This document shows, piece by piece, positions 13,915 through 17,152 of a DNA stretch of 17,152 nucleotides (its first letter is position 1; each line of letters starts with the position of its first letter). A model generated the notes under the pieces. It made no database searches. It saw only the letters and a program-made list of their open reading frames with translations, and had not been told where the DNA came from. The position numbers were made by a program, and so were the translations under genes. Source of the stretch: RGIG5579 sp045655865 (GTDB lineage Bacteria > Bacillota > Clostridia > Oscillospirales > SIG627); NCBI GenBank assembly GCA_045655865.1, contig JAZOQB010000018.1:1-17152 (forward strand), in the 5' to 3' direction.

Positions 13915-14799
13915 ATGGGGAACATCCTCCAATCCATCAAAGATTTCTTTTATTACGTTTGGAATCAGCTCCTCTCCATCGGCTTTGCCGATTTGGTGGA
14001 CATTCTCATTGTGTCCTTTTTGGTGTACTGTGCTTTCGGCTTCGTTCGGCAGAGGAGAGCAGGGAGACTGGCCTTGGGGATCCTGGCGGTGTTACTGTTC
14101 ACCTGGATCAGCGAATTCCTCGGGCTCAATGCCTTAAACTACATTTTGCAGACCCTTTTTGACGTGGGATTGATCGCTCTGATCGTCATTTTTCAGCCGG
14201 AATTGCGCTCGGCTCTGGAAAAAATGGGAGCCAACTTCCGAAATCTGAAAAACATTGCCGAGGGTCAGGAGAGCCGGGAGGAAAAATGGGCAGAGGAGGT
14301 ATGCCTGGCCGTCCAAAACCTTTCCGAGAGCCGTACCGGCGCGCTGATCGTCCTGGAGCGCACCACCCGCCTGGGGGATGAGATCCGCACCGGGATCGAG
14401 TTGGATGCGGCGGTCAAAAAAGAACTGATCGAAAACATTTTCTTCAACAAGGCGCCCCTTCACGACGGCGCCATGATCATCCGGAACGGCAGGATCCACG
14501 CCTGCGGCTGCTTTCTTCCTCTTACCGGAAACCCCAATCTCCCCAATGAATTGGGCACTCGTCACCGGGCGGGCATGGGCATTTCCGAGATCAGCGACGC
14601 TTTTGTGATCATCGTATCCGAGGAGACCGGCGGAATTTCCGTTTGCAAAAACGGCGAAATGGACCGAAACCTTTCGTCCCGGGTTCTCCGACATCGCCTG
14701 AACAACGAGTGGGGCGTAGGCAAGAAAAAGACCTTGATGAAGAGAAAGGAGGGAAAAAAGAGTGGTGAAGTTTCCTTGGAAATTAACAAAGACCGCTGA
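13915..14799 (+). CDS. cdaA: Diadenylate cyclase CdaA (DacA)
   Basis: Makes cyclic di-AMP from two ATP; this messenger controls potassium and osmolyte balance and cell-wall homeostasis in Gram-positives. The 294-residue protein has three N-terminal transmembrane helices (about 25-42, 50-68, 78-95) and a DisA_N domain (about 105-255) with both active-site motifs intact: LHDGAMII (D184 G185 A186) and GTRHRAGMGISE (R216 H217 R218). The C terminus is a basic extension that overlaps cdaR by 38 nt. The ribosome binding site AGGAG precedes the ATG by 8 nt, and the gap from htpG is 24 nt. It forms the usual pair with cdaR, but no glmM follows. Confidence 0.97.
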   Translation: MGNILQSIKDFFYYVWNQLLSIGFADLVDILIVSFLVYCAFGFVRQRRAGRLALGILAVLLFTWISEFLGLNALNYILQTLFDVGLIALIVIFQPELRSALEKMGANFRNLKNIAEGQESREEKWAEEVCLAVQNLSESRTGALIVLERTTRLGDEIRTGIELDAAVKKELIENIFFNKAPLHDGAMIIRNGRIHACGCFLPLTGNPNLPNELGTRHRAGMGISEISDAFVIIVSEETGGISVCKNGEMDRNLSSRVLRHRLNNEWGVGKKKTLMKRKEGKKSGEVSLEINKDR

Positions 14800-16039
14800 A
14801 GAAGGGGTCGAAAAAAAGAACGGAGGAAGTTATTCCTTCCTGGCCATTCTCTTTTCCGTATTTTTGGCGCTCATGCTCTGGTTTTACGTCCAGGAGGCAG
14901 AGAGCCCCGATTACAAAAAAACCTTCACCTCGGTTTCCGTGGAACTGCAGTCCCTTTCTTCCTCATTCTCCGTTATCGAAGGAGGGGAGAATACCGTTGA
15001 TATCACCCTGGTGGGAAAACGAAGCGATTTGAACAAAATGAAAGCCGCCGACCTGGAGGCCTTTTTGGACCTTAGGGATGTGACCCAGCCCGGAAGCTAC
15101 CAGGCCCAGATCAGCGTTTTGCTGCCGGAAGGTACTGAGCTTTTGGAGTGCTTCCCCAAAGAGGTCAACCTCTTTGTGGATCAGACCGTTTCCACTACCG
15201 TTCCGGTTCGGGTGGAATTGGGCCGGTATACCGTAGGCCAGAGCGTTGGCCTGGATGCCAAGCCCATGGCAACGCAGATCTCCGTGAAAGGCCCCAAAAC
15301 CATTTTGGACCAGATCGACTGCGCCAAGGTGATCACCGGTGACCTGGGAGAGGTCACCTCCAGCTTTGAGAAAAATTTAAGCTACGCTCTCTACGATCAA
15401 AACGGAGAGCAGATCTCCCCCCGGTATCTGGTTCTGCCGGAGCCCAATCTCCGGGTACAGTTCACCGTTTATAAAACCAAATCCGTGCCGCTTACCGTTC
15501 AGTGTAAAAATGGATGGTGGCCGGCGGAAAGTATGAACTACACGGTTTCCCCCGCAAACGTCATCATCAAAGGTGACCCGGCGCTGATCGATACCATTTC
15601 CAGCGTCCCTGCCGCCATTTTAGATGAGACCCAGGTGGATACCACCCGCTGGAACGCCACCTTGGCCCCCTCACAGCTTCCTCTGCCCAATGGGGTGAGC
15701 CTTGGAGAGACCCTGGGAGATATTAAGGTATCCCTTTCCCTTTCCGGAAACGCTTCCCGAACCTTGCGAATGAATTTCAATTCCAACCACGTGGTGATCA
15801 CGCCGCCGGAGGGAGGGCTTTCCTATCAGTTTGTAGATTCCCACGTCCAGTTTAAGATCCGCGGCAATCAAAGCACCATCGGTCAAGCATCTATTAACGA
15901 TTTCTATCTCAACATTGATCTTTCACCCTATACCTCCCCCGGTCAGGTGGAGGCAGAGGTGCACTTTGTGCAAACCTCTGCCAGCGAGGGAAAATTCTAC
16001 CCCGTTGGCACCTACAAGGTGAAAGTGCAGATCAGCTGA
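14762..16039 (+). CDS. cdaR: CdaA regulatory protein CdaR (YbbR-domain protein)
   Basis: Membrane-anchored extracytoplasmic regulator that binds CdaA and tunes c-di-AMP synthesis. The 425-residue protein has a cytoplasmic start, one transmembrane helix (about 25-44, ending LMLWFYVQ) and four YbbR-like beta domains (about 55-137, 143-233, 238-327, 335-425), with the typical strands PVRVEL, VSVKGP-like (here ISVKGPKTILDQI), VPLTVQ and VIIKGDPALID. The start is GTG, with AAAGGAGG 9 nt upstream inside cdaA. The 38-nt overlap suggests translational coupling and matched amounts of the two proteins. Confidence 0.95.
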   Translation: MVKFPWKLTKTAEEGVEKKNGGSYSFLAILFSVFLALMLWFYVQEAESPDYKKTFTSVSVELQSLSSSFSVIEGGENTVDITLVGKRSDLNKMKAADLEAFLDLRDVTQPGSYQAQISVLLPEGTELLECFPKEVNLFVDQTVSTTVPVRVELGRYTVGQSVGLDAKPMATQISVKGPKTILDQIDCAKVITGDLGEVTSSFEKNLSYALYDQNGEQISPRYLVLPEPNLRVQFTVYKTKSVPLTVQCKNGWWPAESMNYTVSPANVIIKGDPALIDTISSVPAAILDETQVDTTRWNATLAPSQLPLPNGVSLGETLGDIKVSLSLSGNASRTLRMNFNSNHVVITPPEGGLSYQFVDSHVQFKIRGNQSTIGQASINDFYLNIDLSPYTSPGQVEAEVHFVQTSASEGKFYPVGTYKVKVQIS

Positions 16040-16043
16040 TCGC

Positions 16044-16075
16044 AAAAGAGCAGACGCTTCGGCGTCTGCTCTTTT
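16044..16075 (+). terminator. Terminator of the rimM-cdaR operon
   Basis: AAAAGAGCAGACGC pairs perfectly with GCGTCTGCTCTTTT around a TTCG tetraloop closed by C-G, and six Ts start in the 3' arm. It begins 4 nt after the cdaR stop and marks the end of the eight-gene operon. Confidence 0.93.
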
Positions 16076-16114
16076 TTGCCTGCGTAAAAATGGAAACGCT
16101 TATGTTATAAAACG

Positions 16115-16143
16115 CCTATTATATAAACTAATATATAAATAGG
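16115..16143. repeat. AT-rich inverted repeat upstream of the surface-protein promoter
   Basis: CCTATT followed by ATATA is mirrored by TATATA and AATAGG, with one unmatched base and a short centre. It lies about 120 bp before the promoter at 16265. It may be an operator or simply part of an AT-rich spacer. Confidence 0.4.
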
Positions 16144-16264
16144 AAGAAAACCGAAAAACCAAAGAAAGATCCGCCCCGATTTCCTCCGTTTTTCTCCTTT
16201 TATTTTCTGCGGTGAAAACATTCATTTTTTTGAAAAAAAGCCACCGGTTTTTTTCCAGATTATA

Positions 16265-16293
16265 TTGACAAATCAAAAATGCTAGGCTACAAT
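16265..16293 (+). promoter_or_regulatory. Sigma-A promoter of the surface-protein gene
   Basis: A perfect -35 TTGACA (16265-16270) and -10 TACAAT (16288-16293) have a 17-bp spacer, in a very AT-rich setting. The start point near 16300 leaves about 208 nt before the ATG at 16509. Confidence 0.88.
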
Positions 16294-16299
16294 AGGATT

Positions 16300-16508
16300 G
16301 GTATCAATATATATTCGCATAAGCATGGGTACCCGTCATTTGTTGATTTTTTTCAGAGAATCGGCAAATGTTCCCCCGAAGAAAGGGAAAGCGCCCGGCC
16401 TGTCCCCCCGGTTTTTTAAGGCTTGGTGTCTCGCTTTTTCACTTGAAGGAAGCTTTTGCGGAAAGGGGCTTTTCGGCCCTAGTAATATTTTTACAAAGGA
16501 GACAACAC
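16300..16508 (+). promoter_or_regulatory. Long untranslated leader of the surface-protein gene
   Basis: The leader is about 208 nt. It contains small stems: TTCCC (16371-16375) with GGGAA (16385-16389); CCGG (16395-16398) with CCGG (16408-16411), followed by six Ts, attenuator-like but weak; and GGGC (16466-16469) with GCCC (16476-16479). The ribosome binding site AAAGGAG is at 16495-16501. Leader length and structure suggest control after initiation, but I recognise no riboswitch class. The remaining gap from cdaR (16076-16264) is AT-rich with no gene. Confidence 0.5.
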
Positions 16509-17152
16509 ATGAAAAAAGCAAAAGTATGGTCAGTTCTTCTCGCCGTGCTCCTGCTCTCTCTGTGCGTAGTTGGCGTGCTGTTCTTTGGTGCGTCTGCCGC
16601 AGGGACCACGTGGTATGTGGATGGTCAGTCCGGTGACGGACACTATTCTACCATCAAGGCCGCGTTGGATGCAGCGTACGCGAAGTCCGGAGAGTGGGGA
16701 AATGATGATTCACTGGTTATTTCCGTGGATTCTTCCTTCCTGGCGTCTGAGCATGCCAACCAGGATGCGCAAGGCAACTCCTACGGAGCGCTGCTCTTCG
16801 GCGTCCACACCATCTTCCGCGCGGATAACACTCGTCTTCCCATTACCATCCAGACCAAGGATGGCAACAGAGATAATTTTACCATCAATTCTTTGGCAAG
16901 CGGTAGCTTTGCTTTTACTAACAGCTACACCTTCAAGGATTTGACCTTCCCGATCGATACTACCGCTACCAGTCAAGGCGGATTAATTATCTACGCCGGT
17001 TCCGGCCAGGTCCGCTTTGAAAACGTAGCCACCGGCAAGGGAACAAGCTATTACAGAGCTCGTTTCGCTGGCGACAACTTCACCAAAGAGGCCTTTGTTG
17101 GCTGGGAACAGAAGCATATTAATGCCAACACCGAAAATGGCTTGATCACCAC
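16509..17152 (+). CDS. Secreted surface protein, probably beta-helical, truncated by the window end
   Basis: The frame is open from ATG at 16509 to the last base (214 codons, no stop seen), so only the N-terminal part is present. A signal peptide is clear: a basic start MKKAK, a hydrophobic core to about residue 26, and a likely cleavage near GASA-AG (about 30). The mature part opens TTWYVDGQSGDGHYSTIKAALDAA, a layout common at the start of pectin-lyase-like parallel beta-helix or adhesin proteins, followed by strands such as LPITIQTKDG, YTFKDLTFPID and GGLIIYAGSGQVRFENV. No catalytic motif is visible, and nothing is known of the C terminus (sortase motif, SLH or other anchor). A strong promoter and ribosome binding site suggest abundant expression. 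Confidence 0.8.
   Translation, partial: MKKAKVWSVLLAVLLLSLCVVGVLFFGASAAGTTWYVDGQSGDGHYSTIKAALDAAYAKSGEWGNDDSLVISVDSSFLASEHANQDAQGNSYGALLFGVHTIFRADNTRLPITIQTKDGNRDNFTINSLASGSFAFTNSYTFKDLTFPIDTTATSQGGLIIYAGSGQVRFENVATGKGTSYYRARFAGDNFTKEAFVGWEQKHINANTENGLIT

Noticed and set aside
16360..16420. c-di-GMP-I riboswitch
   Set aside because: Only short fragments resemble the aptamer. The conserved ACGCAAAGCC core and the pairing partner of the second helix are missing, so it is not called as a feature.
16298..16636. Open frame starting at TTG in the leader of the surface-protein gene
   Set aside because: It lacks a ribosome binding site, begins at the predicted transcription start, and overlaps the signal peptide gene in another frame.
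1..17152. tRNA genes, CRISPR arrays, insertion sequences, toxin-antitoxin or phage-defence genes
   Set aside because: Read for and not found. In particular, the rpmG-secE gap, where a tRNA-Trp sometimes lies, is only 24 nt, and no spaced direct repeats or terminal inverted repeats with a transposase are present.

Overview
The window looks like a chromosomal piece of a Gram-positive bacterium of the Bacillota, most likely class Clostridia. The signs are strong GGAGG ribosome binding sites, GTG starts, lipobox lipoproteins, a Firmicutes-type L10 leader, CdaA/CdaR, and consensus sigma-A promoters (six seen, each with a 17-bp spacer). No tRNA, rRNA, insertion sequence, CRISPR array or phage gene was seen. 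The genus cannot be told from this sequence.

Layout. (1) 83-2719, + strand: a polar amino-acid ABC importer (lipoprotein receptor, permease, ATPase). A terminator lies between receptor and permease, and a shared bidirectional terminator ends the unit. (2) 2747-4277, - strand: an SPFH/band-7 membrane protein followed by a small lipoprotein made almost wholly of Gly/Asn/Ser repeats. (3) 4411-7973, - strand: a ribosomal and transcription cluster, rpmG-secE-nusG-rplK-rplA, then an internal promoter with an L10 leader and attenuator driving rplJ-rplL. A strong terminator directly after rplL separates this cluster from whatever follows, and rpoB/rpoC are not next to it. (4) 8107-16075, + strand: a tight eight-gene operon, rimM-trmD, an O-antigen-ligase-like polytopic membrane protein, two small single-pass membrane proteins resembling DUF4330, htpG, cdaA and cdaR, closed by a UUCG-loop terminator. 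(5) 16265-end, + strand: a strong promoter, a roughly 200-nt leader, and the beginning of a secreted, probably beta-helical surface protein that runs off the window.

How they fit together. Region 3 supplies translation and protein-export basics. Region 4 joins ribosome/tRNA maturation, HSP90 chaperoning and c-di-AMP synthesis with an uncharacterised three-gene membrane module, which is the best candidate here for an undescribed system. Regions 1, 2 and 5 are envelope functions: uptake, membrane organisation and surface display.
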